A stretch of DNA of 64,000 nt from Pseudomonas azerbaijanoccidentalis (GCF_019145495.1 NZ_JAHSTU010000007.1:293270-357269); one strand, 5' to 3'; positions 37,412 to 47,856 are shown, counted from the stretch's first letter. Numbers and translations: made by a program. The notes: generated by a model from the sequence alone, not told the origin.

Positions 37412-38593
37412 TTACCGCTCGATCAGCGCAATGCGCTTGTTGTACCAGTTCATCAGCAGGGAAATGCTGATACTGATCGCCAGGTACACGCTCATAGTGA
37501 TGGCAATCACCTCGATCGCCTGACCGGTCTGGTTCAGCACCGTACCGGCAAACAGCGAGACCATTTCCGGGTAACCGATACCGGCCGCCAGCGAAGAGTT
37601 TTTCGCCAGGTTCAGGTATTGGCTGGTCAGCGGTGGAATGATCACGCGCAGGGCTTGCGGGATGATCACTTTGCGCAGGGTCGGACCGTTGCGCAGGCCG
37701 AGGGAATGCGCCGCTTCGGTCTGGCCGTGGCTGACCGACTTGATGCCCGAACGCACGATCTCGGCGATGAACGCCGCGGTGTACACCGTCAGTGCCAGGG
37801 TCAACGCCAGCAGTTCCGGGATCAGCACCCAGCCACCGACAAAGTTGAAGCCCTTGAGCTCCGGCATTTCCCAGTGCACCGGCGCGCCGAAAATCAGCGC
37901 GCACAGCGCCGGGATCACCAGGAACAACGCAAGGCCGACCCAGAACTTGTGGAACGGCACACCGGTGGCTTCGAAGCGCTTGTTGGCCCAGCGGCACATC
38001 AGCACGATGGCAACGATGGCTACCACGACGCTGACCACAAACGGCCAGAAACCATCGGCCATCAGCGCGGCCGGCATGTTCAGGCCACGGCTGCTGACGA
38101 AGAAGGTGTCACCGAAATTATGGCTGTTGCGCGGCCCCGGCATGGTCAGGAATACCGCGAAGTACCAGAACAGGATCTGCAGCAGCGGCGGAATGTTGCG
38201 GAAGACTTCCACATACACGGTCGCGACTTTGGCGATGATCCAGTTCTTCGACAAACGCGCCACACCGACGATGAAGCCGAGGATCGTCGCGAGGATCACG
38301 CCGATGAACGTCACCAGCAGGGTGTTGAGCAGGCCGATGACAAACACCCGGGCATAACTGTCCGCTTCGGTGTAGTCGATCAGGTGTTGAGCGATGCCGA
38401 AACCGGCACTGCGCTCCAGAAAGTCGAAACCGGAGGTAATGCCCCGGTGTTGCAAGTTGGTCTGGGTGTTATCGAACAGATACCAGCCCAGCGAGACCAC
38501 CCCGATAATCGTGATGATCTGGAATACCCACGCACGCACTCGTGGATCGCTGAGGCTGAGCCTCTGCTTTGGTGCGCCGATTGAATTTTGCAT
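37412..38593 (-). CDS. aapQ: General L-amino-acid ABC transporter permease AapQ
   Basis: The second permease, 393 residues, pairs with AapM. It carries an EAA motif (SGIKSVSHGQTEAAHSLGLRNGPTLRKVIIPQALRVIIPPLTSQYLNL) and at least eight hydrophobic segments. The N-terminus has the typical SDPRVRAWVFQIITIIGVVSLGWYLFDNTQTNL. It lies between aapJ (65 bases upstream) and aapM (10 bases downstream) on the minus strand. Confidence 0.95.
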   Translation of the reverse strand: MQNSIGAPKQRLSLSDPRVRAWVFQIITIIGVVSLGWYLFDNTQTNLQHRGITSGFDFLERSAGFGIAQHLIDYTEADSYARVFVIGLLNTLLVTFIGVILATILGFIVGVARLSKNWIIAKVATVYVEVFRNIPPLLQILFWYFAVFLTMPGPRNSHNFGDTFFVSSRGLNMPAALMADGFWPFVVSVVVAIVAIVLMCRWANKRFEATGVPFHKFWVGLALFLVIPALCALIFGAPVHWEMPELKGFNFVGGWVLIPELLALTLALTVYTAAFIAEIVRSGIKSVSHGQTEAAHSLGLRNGPTLRKVIIPQALRVIIPPLTSQYLNLAKNSSLAAGIGYPEMVSLFAGTVLNQTGQAIEVIAITMSVYLAISISISLLMNWYNKRIALIER

Positions 38594-38658
38594 GTAGTGC
38601 CCCGCAAATAATGGAACAGAACATCACCCGGCGGTTGGCCCACCGGGTGATAGAACCA

Positions 38659-39690
38659 TCAGCGCACTGGTGGTGCGTATTGAATGCCGCCAGCGTTCCA
38701 CAAGGCGTTCAGCCCGCGGTCGATTTCCAGCGGAGTGTTCTTGCCGAGGTTTTTTTCGAACACTTCACCGTAGTTGCCGACTTGCTTGACGATCTGCACG
38801 ACCCAGTCTTTCTTCACTTTCAGGTCTTTGCCGTACTCGCCATCAGTACCCAGCAGACGGGCTACGTCCGGGTTCTTGGTAGCCTTGGCTTCCGCTTCGA
38901 CGTTCTTCGAAGTGATGCCGGCTTCTTCAGCGTTGAGCATGGCGTAGCCAGTCCAGCGCACGATGGCCAGCCACTCGTCGTCGCCATTACGCACGACCGG
39001 GCCCAGAGGTTCTTTGGAAATGGTTTCCGGCAGAACCACGTAGTCCTTCGGCGAAGCCAGCTTGCTGCGCTGGGCGAACAGTTGGGACTTGTCGGAGGTC
39101 AGCACGTCGCAACGACCGGATTCCAGCGACTTGGCGCTTTCGTCGGAGGTGTCGAAAGTGATCGGGGTGTATTTCAGACCGTTACCGCGGAAGTAGTCGG
39201 AAACGTTCAGCTCGGTGGTGGTACCGGCCTGGATGCAGATGGTCGCGCCATCCAGCTCTTTGGCGCTTTTCACGCCCAGCTTATTGTTTACCAGGAAGCC
39301 GATGCCGTCGTAGTAAGTGATGAAGCCCGGGAATTTCAGACCCATGCCTGCGTCACGGGAGCTGGTCATGGTGGTGTTGCGCGACAGAATGTCGATTTCG
39401 CCAGATTGCAGCGCGGTGAAGCGCTCTTTGGCGTTCAACTGGCTGAACTTGACCTTGGTCGCGTCGCCGAACACTGCAGCGGCTACAGCGCGGCAGTAGT
39501 CAGCATCGATACCAACGATCTTGCCGGTGGAGTCTGGAACCGAGAAGCCAGGCAGGCCATCGCTGACGCCGCACTGTACGAAACCTTTCTTCTGCACTGC
39601 ATCCAGGGTCGCGCCCGCCTGAGCGAACCCACTGACGCCGAGTACTGCGGCTGCAGTCACGACTGCCAGGGTGGATTTCAACATCTTCAT
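38659..39690 (-). CDS. aapJ: General L-amino-acid-binding periplasmic protein AapJ
   Basis: The binding protein of the Aap system, which takes up many L-amino acids. The 343-residue precursor has a signal peptide (MKMLKSTLAVVTAAAVLGVSGFAQA), then ATLDAVQKKGFVQCGVSDGLPGFSVPDSTGKIVGIDADYCRAVAAAVFGD, and the NTTMTSSRDAGMGLKFPGFITYYDGIGFLV segment of the family. GGAGG is placed 5 bases before the ATG. It heads the operon. Confidence 0.95.
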   Translation of the reverse strand: MKMLKSTLAVVTAAAVLGVSGFAQAGATLDAVQKKGFVQCGVSDGLPGFSVPDSTGKIVGIDADYCRAVAAAVFGDATKVKFSQLNAKERFTALQSGEIDILSRNTTMTSSRDAGMGLKFPGFITYYDGIGFLVNNKLGVKSAKELDGATICIQAGTTTELNVSDYFRGNGLKYTPITFDTSDESAKSLESGRCDVLTSDKSQLFAQRSKLASPKDYVVLPETISKEPLGPVVRNGDDEWLAIVRWTGYAMLNAEEAGITSKNVEAEAKATKNPDVARLLGTDGEYGKDLKVKKDWVVQIVKQVGNYGEVFEKNLGKNTPLEIDRGLNALWNAGGIQYAPPVR

Positions 39691-40158
39691 TCAAACCTCC
39701 AGTTTTGCTCTTGTTGTGTCGGAGCGTGAGTCCAGTCGCACCCTTTTGAGGCGTTGTTGACCCGTGTTGGCTTTTTTTAGGGTCAACCGACGTAGGACCG
39801 TAGCTATGAGTCTAGTAGGAGAGAATCCACATCATGGATCACTCACTTCTCACCAATCGGCCGAACGGGCTGTAGCCCTTTCACGTTCGCGAAGCCCGTA
39901 GCGGCCACTGGCGAACATCCATTACCGGATTTTTTGCTATCCCACTGCCAACAATGGCCTGATAGTGTTACCGACAGTTGTGGGATTTTTAGTACGCGCT
40001 TCCCTATAGCAAAGCCCGTACCACACCGGCCGCTCAAGCGGTTCAGCGACAGGTCAATAGCAAAACTTGTAACCTTGCGACATCTTCGTAACTGATCAAC
40101 CAGCCGCGCACTCAGACCTCGCACTCTATGAGAGCGCCCGCACACATTTGGAGCAGAC
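39691..40158. other. Divergent non-coding region between aapJ and the esterase gene
   Basis: This 468-base region must carry the aapJQMP promoter and the esterase promoter. It contains a small GGGCTGTAGCCC palindrome (39869-39880) and repeated AGCCCGTA words. I cannot recognise a gene, RNA or clear sigma-70 promoter in it. Confidence 0.4.
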
Positions 40159-40815
40159 ATGACCGAGCCCTTGATTCTTCAGCCCGTAAAGACCGCAGAC
40201 GCCTGCGTGATCTGGCTGCACGGCCTGGGCGCCGACCGCTATGACTTTTTGCCGGTAGCCGAAGCCCTGCAGGAAACCCTGCTGACGACCCGCTTCGTTT
40301 TGCCTCAGGCACCGACCCGTGCTGTCACTATTAATGGTGGCTACGAGATGCCGAGCTGGTACGACATATTGGCCATGAGCCCGGCGCGTGCAATTAACCC
40401 GGAGCAACTGGAAGCGTCGGCGGATCGGGTCATCGAATTGGTCGAAGAGCAACGGGCCAGCGGAATAGACGCCTCGCGGATTTTCCTCGCCGGTTTTTCC
40501 CAAGGTGGCGCCGTGGTTTTTCACACTGCATTCCTGAAATGGCAGGGGCCACTCGGTGGCGTACTTGCCTTGTCTACTTATGCACCGACGTTCAGCGACA
40601 CCCTCGAACTGTCGGCCAGCCAGCAACGCATTCCGGTGCTATCGATGCACGGCCAGTACGACGACGTGGTGCAAAACTCGATGGGCCGTACTGCCTACGA
40701 GCATTTGAAGCAGCGTGGTGTCACCGTGACATGGCAGGAATACCCAATGGGCCACGAAGTGTTACCCGAAGAGATCCGCGACATTGGCGTCTGGCTTGCC
40801 GAGCGCCTGCGCTAA
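40159..40815 (+). CDS. estB: Alpha/beta-hydrolase carboxylesterase (EstB/carboxylesterase II type)
   Basis: A 218-residue cytosolic esterase of the phospholipase/carboxylesterase family. The catalytic triad is Ser114 (GFSQGG), Asp168 (HGQYDDVV) and His199 (PMGHE), the positions known for P. fluorescens carboxylesterase II. The N-terminal HGLGADRYDF contributes the oxyanion hole. The protein hydrolyses short-chain acyl esters in the family; the natural substrate is unknown. GGAGC lies 6 bases before the ATG. It is upstream of rhlB on the same strand. Confidence 0.92.
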   Translation: MTEPLILQPVKTADACVIWLHGLGADRYDFLPVAEALQETLLTTRFVLPQAPTRAVTINGGYEMPSWYDILAMSPARAINPEQLEASADRVIELVEEQRASGIDASRIFLAGFSQGGAVVFHTAFLKWQGPLGGVLALSTYAPTFSDTLELSASQQRIPVLSMHGQYDDVVQNSMGRTAYEHLKQRGVTVTWQEYPMGHEVLPEEIRDIGVWLAERLR

Positions 40816-40914
40816 CCCTTTCATGCTTTAAAACGCCCTTTGATCCATCCCACTACGCCGCGCCCGATTCTTGCATTACACTGGCCGGCGTACATTCCTT
40901 AACCAATTGATGAG

Positions 40915-42402
<1,488 letters not shown>

Positions 42403-42416
42403 CGGACGAGTTGCAG

Positions 42417-42452
42417 AAAAAGGCGCAGCCGGAAACGGCCTGCGCTTTTTTT
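42417..42452 (+). terminator. Terminator of rhlB
   Basis: GCGCAG (42423-42428) pairs with CTGCGC (42440-42445), with an inner CCG/CGG stem, and is followed by a T8 run. It lies 21 bases past the rhlB stop and separates rhlB from dauB. Confidence 0.88.
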
Positions 42453-42463
42453 TCGTCTGGAGA

Positions 42464-42495
42464 TTGCTCAACACAACTAAAAGTCCATAATGGAC
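42464..42495 (+). promoter_or_regulatory. dauB promoter overlapped by a palindromic operator
   Basis: TTGCTC (42464-42469) and CATAAT (42486-42491) are 16 bases apart and form a plausible sigma-70 promoter. The perfect palindrome GTCCAT-A-ATGGAC (42483-42495) covers the -10 element, so a bound regulator would block initiation. A closely related site precedes the binding-protein gene at 46217. DauR is the obvious candidate. Confidence 0.65.
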
Positions 42496-42527
42496 AAATT
42501 AGTTTACGCCCAACTCCGGAGCCGACC

Positions 42528-43472
42528 ATGTCCAGTACGCCTCATGTGATCAACCAAGCCCAGGCTCGCGAGTTGCTGGCACAGGTCGACGTGCCGCAGA
42601 TCCTGCGCAAACTGTTTCGCGACCTGGCCACCGGGCAAGCCGTGCAACCGGCTCAGCAGCTGGTGGAGTTTCCGCAAGGCGCGGGGGACTTCATCAACTA
42701 TTTGGGCGTGCTGGCGCAAGACGGCGTTTACGGCGTGAAGACTTCGCCATACATCGTGCGCGAACAAGGGCCGCTGGTGACCGCGTGGACGCTGCTGATG
42801 TCGATGCAAACCGGTCAACCACTGCTTTTGTGTGATGCCGGCGAACTGACCACGGCGCGCACTGCCGCGACGACTGTCGTGGCGGTCGATGCACTGGCGC
42901 CTTTGAACGCGACTCGTCTGGGGATCATCGGCAGCGGCAAGGTGGCCCAGGCGCATCTGCATTACGCGAAAAACCTGCGGGACTGGCAGAGCATCAGCCT
43001 GTATTCGCCAAGCCTTTGTGAAGATGCGCAAACCGTCAGCCTGCTGAAAAACATCGAGCCACGCCTGAACATCGTTGATAGCCGCGAAGCCGCTGTTCAG
43101 GATGCCGACGTGATCATGCTGTGCACCTCGTCCGCCGGCCCGGTGATTGATCCGTCCAGCCTCAGCAAACCGGCGCTGATCACGTCCATCAGCACCAACG
43201 CCCCACGCGCCCACGAAGTGCCGCCGCAGAGCCTCAATGACATGCAGGTGTTCTGTGACTATCGCCTGACCACCCCGGGTTCGGCCGGTGAAATGCTGAT
43301 CGCCGGTGAGCAGCACGGTTGGGACAAGAACGCGATTGTGGGCGACCTGGCGGATCTGCTCAGCGACAAAGTCCAGCGCCCTGCGTACGACCGCCATGTG
43401 TTCTTCCGCTCGATTGGCCTGGGCCTGGAAGACATAGCGCTGGCGAACGCAATCTACCGCCAACTACCCTAA
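42528..43472 (+). CDS. dauB: NAD(P)H-dependent anabolic L-arginine dehydrogenase DauB
   Basis: DauB reduces 2-ketoarginine plus ammonia to L-arginine, completing the conversion of D- to L-arginine begun by DauA. The 314-residue protein belongs to the ornithine cyclodeaminase/mu-crystallin family: KTSPYIVREQGPLVTAWTLLMSMQTGQPLLLCDAGELTTARTAA in the substrate part, and Rossmann motif LGIIGSGKVAQAHLHYAKNL near residue 125. I start at ATG 42528 with GGAG 7 bases upstream. The assignment rests on the rhlB-dauB-dauA-dauR context; by sequence alone it would be called an ornithine cyclodeaminase family protein. Confidence 0.87.
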   Translation: MSSTPHVINQAQARELLAQVDVPQILRKLFRDLATGQAVQPAQQLVEFPQGAGDFINYLGVLAQDGVYGVKTSPYIVREQGPLVTAWTLLMSMQTGQPLLLCDAGELTTARTAATTVVAVDALAPLNATRLGIIGSGKVAQAHLHYAKNLRDWQSISLYSPSLCEDAQTVSLLKNIEPRLNIVDSREAAVQDADVIMLCTSSAGPVIDPSSLSKPALITSISTNAPRAHEVPPQSLNDMQVFCDYRLTTPGSAGEMLIAGEQHGWDKNAIVGDLADLLSDKVQRPAYDRHVFFRSIGLGLEDIALANAIYRQLP

Positions 43473-43493
43473 TCCCCCCTGCAGGAGACCTTC

Positions 43494-44621
43494 ATGAGCC
43501 AGGCAGACTTCATCATCATCGGCGGCGGGATTGCCGGCGCTTCCACCGGTTTCTGGCTGTCGCAGCACGGGCGCGTGGTGGTGCTCGAACGTGAATCCCA
43601 TCCGGCCTACCACTCCACCGGACGCTCCGCCGCACTGTACACCGCGGCCTACGGCACCCCGCAGGTTCGCGCCTTGACCCAGGCCAGCCGCGACTTTTTC
43701 GACGCGCCACCGAGCGGTTTCTGCGAACACCCATTGCTGACGCCGCGCGGCGAAATGACCGTGGACTTCACCGGTGATCCGGCCGAACTGAACAATCAAT
43801 ACCTGAGCGCAAAAGCCACGGTGCCGGAGATGCAGTTGCTCAGCGCCGAAGAAGCCTGTGCGCGCCTGCCAATCCTGCGCCGGGAAAAAGTCCACGGCGC
43901 GATCTACGACCCGACTGCCAGCGACATCGACACCGACGCCTTGCATCAGGGCTACCTGCGCGGCATCCGTCGCAACCAAGGCGAAGTGCACACCGATACC
44001 GAAGTGCTCGGCCTTAGCCGCGATGCTAGCGGTGCATGGCAGGTGCAAACCAACAGCCAAACCTTTAGCGCACCGATCATCATTAACGCCGCCGGCGCCT
44101 GGGCCGACAGGATCGGTGAATTGGCCGGCGCCCGACCACTGGGCCTGCAACCGAAACGCCGGGCCGCGTTCATCTTCGCCGGCCCCGAGGGCGTAGACAT
44201 CCACCACTGGCCGATGCTGGTCAGCCTCGACGAATCCTTCTATATGAAACCTGACGCCGGGATGTTCCTCGGCTCCCCGGCCAACGCCGACCCGGTAGAA
44301 CCTCACGATGTGCAGCCCGAAGAGCTGGACATCGCCATGGGCATCTACCAGATCGAAGAAGCCACCACCCTGACCATCCGCCGCCCGACCCGCACCTGGG
44401 CCGGCCTGCGCAGTTTTGTCAGCGATGGCGACTTGCTGTCCGGTTTCGATCCACAGGTGCCCGGGCTGTTCTGGGTCGCGGCTCAAGGCGGTTATGGCAT
44501 CCAGACCTCACCGGCCATGGGCCAGGCCAGCGCTGCACTGGTACGTGGCGAGCCCCTGCCCGAGCCACTCACCCGCTTCGGTCTGAGCGCCGAAATGCTC
44601 TCCCCTGCCCGCCTGGGTTGA
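43494..44621 (+). CDS. dauA: FAD-dependent catabolic D-arginine dehydrogenase DauA
   Basis: DauA oxidatively deaminates D-arginine (and other basic D-amino acids) to 2-ketoarginine and ammonia. The 375-residue DAO-family flavoprotein has the dinucleotide motif FIIIGGGIAGASTGFWLSQHG at the N-terminus and STGRSAALYTAAYG, which in D-arginine dehydrogenase lines the FAD site. The C-terminal FWVAAQGGYGIQTSPAMGQASAAL is also typical. It is 21 bases after dauB with AGGAG before the ATG, so it is cotranscribed. Confidence 0.9.
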   Translation: MSQADFIIIGGGIAGASTGFWLSQHGRVVVLERESHPAYHSTGRSAALYTAAYGTPQVRALTQASRDFFDAPPSGFCEHPLLTPRGEMTVDFTGDPAELNNQYLSAKATVPEMQLLSAEEACARLPILRREKVHGAIYDPTASDIDTDALHQGYLRGIRRNQGEVHTDTEVLGLSRDASGAWQVQTNSQTFSAPIIINAAGAWADRIGELAGARPLGLQPKRRAAFIFAGPEGVDIHHWPMLVSLDESFYMKPDAGMFLGSPANADPVEPHDVQPEELDIAMGIYQIEEATTLTIRRPTRTWAGLRSFVSDGDLLSGFDPQVPGLFWVAAQGGYGIQTSPAMGQASAALVRGEPLPEPLTRFGLSAEMLSPARLG

Positions 44622-44713
44622 TTGACCGCCTCAGGTGACGCGCCGACTCGATTACGGCACACTTTCAGAGCCCCGTACGGCGGGGCGCTGAAGCTGCCCC
44701 GGAGCACCACCGT

Positions 44714-45355
44714 ATGAACGCCCCAGAAAAAGACCCGGCCCTGAACAACACGTCCCTGGATAATTTCCGGGCGATCGCCGATGCCATCGCCACGTTGTTC
44801 TTTCCCCATGCCGAGGTGGTGCTGCACGACCTGCGCACGCAAAAGGTCGACTACATCGCCAACAACCTGTCGAAGCGGGAAATCGGCGACGACTCGGCGC
44901 TGGAGGACATGCTCAGCGACGACGTCAGCGAACGAAACATCGGGCCGTACGAAAAGTTGAATTGGGATGGTCAGAAGATTCGCAGCCTGAGCACGGTGCT
45001 ACGCGACAGCGAAGGTCATCCGCTGGCGGTGCTGTGCATCAATCTGAATATTTCGCTGTTCGAAAATGCCAAGGCTGCGCTGGACCTGTTCCTGTCGCCA
45101 ACCAAGCTGATCCCGCAACCGGACTCACTGTTTCGCGATGACTGGCAAGAGCGGATCAACACCTTCCTCCACGCCTGGCTGCGCGAACGCCAACTAAGCC
45201 TGAACCTGCTGACCCGCGATCACAAACGCGAACTGGTGCTGGCGTTGCACGCCGAAGGTGCGTTCAAAGGCAAAAGCGCGTCGAACTACGTGGCCAATGT
45301 GCTGAACATGGGACGGGCGACGGTATACAAGCATTTGAAAGAATTGAAGGGCTGA
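44714..45355 (+). CDS. dauR: Transcriptional regulator DauR (YheO-like PAS plus HTH)
   Basis: A 213-residue regulator with an N-terminal YheO-type PAS domain (IADAIATLFFPHAEVVLHDLRTQKVDYIANNLSKREIGDDSAL; VLRDSEGHPLAVLCINLNISLF) and a C-terminal helix-turn-helix (LVLALHAEGAFKGKSASNYVANVLNMGRATVYKHLKELK). In P. aeruginosa DauR represses dauBAR and arginine relieves it. It lies 92 bases after dauA on the same strand. The palindromes before dauB and the divergent binding-protein gene are its likely targets. Confidence 0.88.
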   Translation: MNAPEKDPALNNTSLDNFRAIADAIATLFFPHAEVVLHDLRTQKVDYIANNLSKREIGDDSALEDMLSDDVSERNIGPYEKLNWDGQKIRSLSTVLRDSEGHPLAVLCINLNISLFENAKAALDLFLSPTKLIPQPDSLFRDDWQERINTFLHAWLRERQLSLNLLTRDHKRELVLALHAEGAFKGKSASNYVANVLNMGRATVYKHLKELKG

Positions 45356-45363
45356 AGATCAAC

Positions 45364-45435
45364 AGATCGCAGCCTGCGGCAGCTCCAACATTGGATGCAT
45401 TCCCCTGTAGGAGCTGCCGCAGGCTGCGATCTTTT
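45364..45435. repeat. REP inverted pair between convergent genes
   Basis: Arms at 45364-45390 and 45406-45435 carry the TGTAGGAGCTGCCGCAGG core in opposite orientation. The element sits between the dauR stop and the stop of the convergent binding-protein gene and probably terminates both. Confidence 0.88.
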
Positions 45436-45440
45436 ATCGA

Positions 45441-46217
45441 TCAATCGCCGTAGATATCCGACTTGAAATACTTCTCGGAAATCTTCTGATACTCACCATT
45501 CGCCCGAATACCATCAATGGCCGTATTCAACTGGCTGACCAACTCGCTGTTGCCCTTGCGCACCGCAATCCCCGCACCCTCGCCCACGTATTTCGGGTCT
45601 TTCAACTCCGGCCCGACAAACGCGTAACCCTTACCCCGCGGCATCGACAGGAAGTCATTCAGAGGAATGGTGTCGGCAAAAATCGCATCAAGGCGCCCTG
45701 CCGCCAGGTCCATGTAGATTTCTTCGTTGTTGCTGTAGCGCTTGACGTTGATGCCCTTGGGCTCGAACACCTCGGTAGCATAGCGGTCGGTAGTGGTGGC
45801 GCGCTGCACGCCGATGGTTTTGCCCTTGAGGCTGGCGTACTGATCGTCAACCACCGCGCCGTCTTTCATCACCAGTCGCGACGAAGTGAAATAGTACTTG
45901 TGGGTGAAGTCGACCGACTTTTTGCGGTCCTCGTTGATGGTCATTGACGAGAGCGCCATGTCGATCTTCTTCACTTTCAGCGAAGGAATCAGACCGTCGA
46001 ACTCACCTTCAACCCACACACACTTGACCTGCATCTGCGCGCACAGGGCGTTGCCGATGTCGTAGTCGAAACCGACGATTTCACCTTTGTCGGTTTTCGA
46101 GGCAAACGGGGGATAGGCCGCTTCGATACCGATGCGCAGGGTTTTCTCGGCGGCGAACACAGTGCTGCACGCCAACAGGCTCAGGGCCAGACCGGTGATG
46201 AGGGGGAGTTTCTTCAT
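45441..46217 (-). CDS. Periplasmic basic-amino-acid-binding protein (Lys/Arg/Orn type)
   Basis: A 258-residue SBP_bac_3 protein with a signal peptide (MKKLPLITGLALSLLACSTVFA). The mature part is of the lysine-arginine-ornithine type: LRIGIEAAYPPFASKTDKGEIVGFDYDIGNALCAQMQVKCVWVEGEFDGLIPSLKVKKIDMALSSMTIN, with acidic and aromatic ligand positions. No permease or ATPase gene is adjacent. Beside dauBAR, as in P. aeruginosa, it probably delivers D- or L-arginine to a transporter encoded elsewhere. It shares an operator-like site with dauB. Confidence 0.9.
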   Translation of the reverse strand: MKKLPLITGLALSLLACSTVFAAEKTLRIGIEAAYPPFASKTDKGEIVGFDYDIGNALCAQMQVKCVWVEGEFDGLIPSLKVKKIDMALSSMTINEDRKKSVDFTHKYYFTSSRLVMKDGAVVDDQYASLKGKTIGVQRATTTDRYATEVFEPKGINVKRYSNNEEIYMDLAAGRLDAIFADTIPLNDFLSMPRGKGYAFVGPELKDPKYVGEGAGIAVRKGNSELVSQLNTAIDGIRANGEYQKISEKYFKSDIYGD

Positions 46218-46296
46218 GTTCGTTTTCTCGCGGTTGTTGTTGGTTTGGCAAGACAGAAGAAAAAGCTGAAGCGGGCGGAAGCCTTTTTTGTACTTA

Positions 46297-46315
46297 TAAT
46301 TCCATACTGGACTTT
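46297..46315 (-). promoter_or_regulatory. Operator-like site upstream of the binding-protein gene
   Basis: On the minus strand AAAGTCCAGTATGGA aligns with AAAGTCCATAATGGA upstream of dauB (13 of 15 positions). It lies about 85 bases before the start codon at 46217, next to a TATAAG that could be a -10 element. Confidence 0.55.
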
Positions 46316-46406
46316 AATGTATTGATCGTCAATCGGGCAAAAGCAGCCCGTGCCGGCCAGTGGTCGGGTGGGGAATCACCAAGATTTTTAGTGGTGCAGA
46401 TGACGC

Positions 46407-46480
46407 CATCGCCAGCAGGCTGGCTCCCACAAGGAGTTGCGATGTACACAACACCTGTGGGAGCTAGCCTGCTAGCGATG
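46407..46480. repeat. REP inverted pair, CTGTGGGAGC type
   Basis: Arms at 46407-46431 and 46456-46480 carry TGTGGGAGC in opposite orientation with a CAGCAGGC/GCCTGCT variant core. The element lies just past the moaE stop and can terminate moaCDE. Confidence 0.85.
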
Positions 46481-46504
46481 GCTGACTAAAGAACGCCGCA
46501 GGAA

Positions 46505-46957
46505 TTACTGCTTCCAGCGATCCGCCGCCGCATGATCACTGTCGCGCCCTTCAACCCAGCGCGGCCCATCACTGGTGTTTTCTTTCTTCCAGAACGGCGC
46601 ACGGGTTTTTAGGTAGTCCATCACAAAGGCGCAGGCGTCGAACGCCGCCTGACGGTGGGCACTGGCGGCGCCGACAAAGACGATCGGCTCACCCGGCTCC
46701 AGGGCACCGATGCGGTGCAACACATCCAGCTTGAGCAAGGGCCAGCGCTGCTCCGCTTCGATAGCGATCTTGCCGAGGGCCTTTTCAGTCATGCCTGGGT
46801 AATGTTCGAGGAACATCCCGGCCACATCGAGGCCGTCATTGAAGTCGCGAACGTAACCGACAAAACTCACCACTGCACCGACGCCGACGTTGGCATCGTG
46901 CATGGCGTTGACTTCGGCACCCGGATCAAACGCGGTGGACTGCACACGGATCGCCAT
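46505..46957 (-). CDS. moaE: Molybdopterin synthase large subunit MoaE
   Basis: MoaE with MoaD adds two sulfurs to precursor Z (cPMP) to form molybdopterin. The 150-residue protein has VGAVVSFVGYVRDFNDG, MFLEHYPGMTEKALGKI, and the catalytic lysine region YLKTRAPFWKKENTSDGPRWVEG. It starts 3 bases after the moaD stop in the minus-strand moaC-moaD-moaE operon. Confidence 0.97.
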   Translation of the reverse strand: MAIRVQSTAFDPGAEVNAMHDANVGVGAVVSFVGYVRDFNDGLDVAGMFLEHYPGMTEKALGKIAIEAEQRWPLLKLDVLHRIGALEPGEPIVFVGAASAHRQAAFDACAFVMDYLKTRAPFWKKENTSDGPRWVEGRDSDHAAADRWKQ

Positions 46958-46960
46958 GGC

Positions 46961-47203
46961 TCAGCCCCCGGTCACGGTTGGGAAAAACGCGACTTCATCG
47001 CCATCGCTGACAGGCTCGTCGAGCTGACAGAGGTCTTCGTTGCGCGCGCACATCAGATTCTGTTCGCTCAACACCTCAGCGCCGTCGCGCTGGGCCAACA
47101 ACACCCGCACGTCGTCAACCGTGGCGAAGTTGCCCTCGACCTTCACCGAGTCCACGCCCAGCGCTTCCCGATAACGGGCGAAGAATTTCACGGTGATGTT
47201 CAT
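46961..47203 (-). CDS. moaD: Molybdopterin synthase sulfur carrier subunit MoaD
   Basis: A ubiquitin-fold protein of 80 residues whose C-terminal Gly-Gly (FFPTVTGG) is thiocarboxylated and donates sulfur to cPMP. It begins MNITVKFFARYREALGVDSV, the normal start; the longer frame runs into moaC. Its ATG overlaps the moaC stop by 4 bases. Confidence 0.96.
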   Translation of the reverse strand: MNITVKFFARYREALGVDSVKVEGNFATVDDVRVLLAQRDGAEVLSEQNLMCARNEDLCQLDEPVSDGDEVAFFPTVTGG

Positions 47204-47673
47204 GACGCGTCCGCCTGGAAATGCCCGCTCTTGCCGCCGACTTTTTCCAGCAGCCGCACGCTTTCGATGGTCATACCGCGGTCCACGGCTTTGCACATGT
47301 CGTAGATGGTCAACGCGGCGACGCTGGCGGCAGTCAATGCTTCCATTTCAACGCCTGTCTGCCCCGACAGCTTGCAGCGTGCCTCGATGCGCACGGTGTC
47401 GTCGCCTTGGGCACTGAGCTCGACTTTCACACCGGTCAGCATCAGCGGGTGGCACAGCGGAATCAGATCACTGGTTTTCTTCGCCGCCTGAATGCCGGCA
47501 ATGCGCGCCACGGCAAACACATCCCCTTTGGGGTGACCGCCACTGACGATCATCTGTAGGGTTTCGGGGAGCATGCGCACCAGCGCTTGGGCCGTCGCTT
47601 CACGGAACGTCACGGCTTTTTCGGTGACGTCGACCATGTTGGCGCGACCTTGGGAATCGAGATGAGTCAGCAC
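47200..47673 (-). CDS. moaC: Cyclic pyranopterin monophosphate synthase MoaC
   Basis: MoaC converts the MoaA product into cPMP. The 157-residue protein has MVDVTEKAVTFREA, AGIQAAKKTSDLIPLCHPLMLTGVKVEL, TGVEMEALTAASVAALTIYDMCKAVDRGM and VRLLEKVGGKSG, all family hallmarks including the catalytic Lys and Asp. It leads the moaCDE operon. Confidence 0.97.
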   Translation of the reverse strand: MLTHLDSQGRANMVDVTEKAVTFREATAQALVRMLPETLQMIVSGGHPKGDVFAVARIAGIQAAKKTSDLIPLCHPLMLTGVKVELSAQGDDTVRIEARCKLSGQTGVEMEALTAASVAALTIYDMCKAVDRGMTIESVRLLEKVGGKSGHFQADAS

Positions 47674-47759
47674 GGGATTACTCCTGATCAGGAGCGTCGA
47701 TTGTAAACCTGTGGGTCAATTTTCCGCACGCCTGATTATCCGATCACCACAATCCCACC

Positions 47760-47837
47760 GTAGGCGCTGCCGAAGGCTGCGATCTTTGATCTTCGCTTTG
47801 AAAATCAAAAGATCGCAGCCTTCGGCAGCTCCTACAG
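47760..47837. repeat. REP inverted pair between moaC and the phoH gene
   Basis: Arms at 47760-47790 and 47804-47837 carry the GTAGG(A/C)GCTGCCGAAGG core inverted with long matching flanks. Confidence 0.86.
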
Positions 47838-47856
47838 GTTTTTGTGTTGGGCATAA

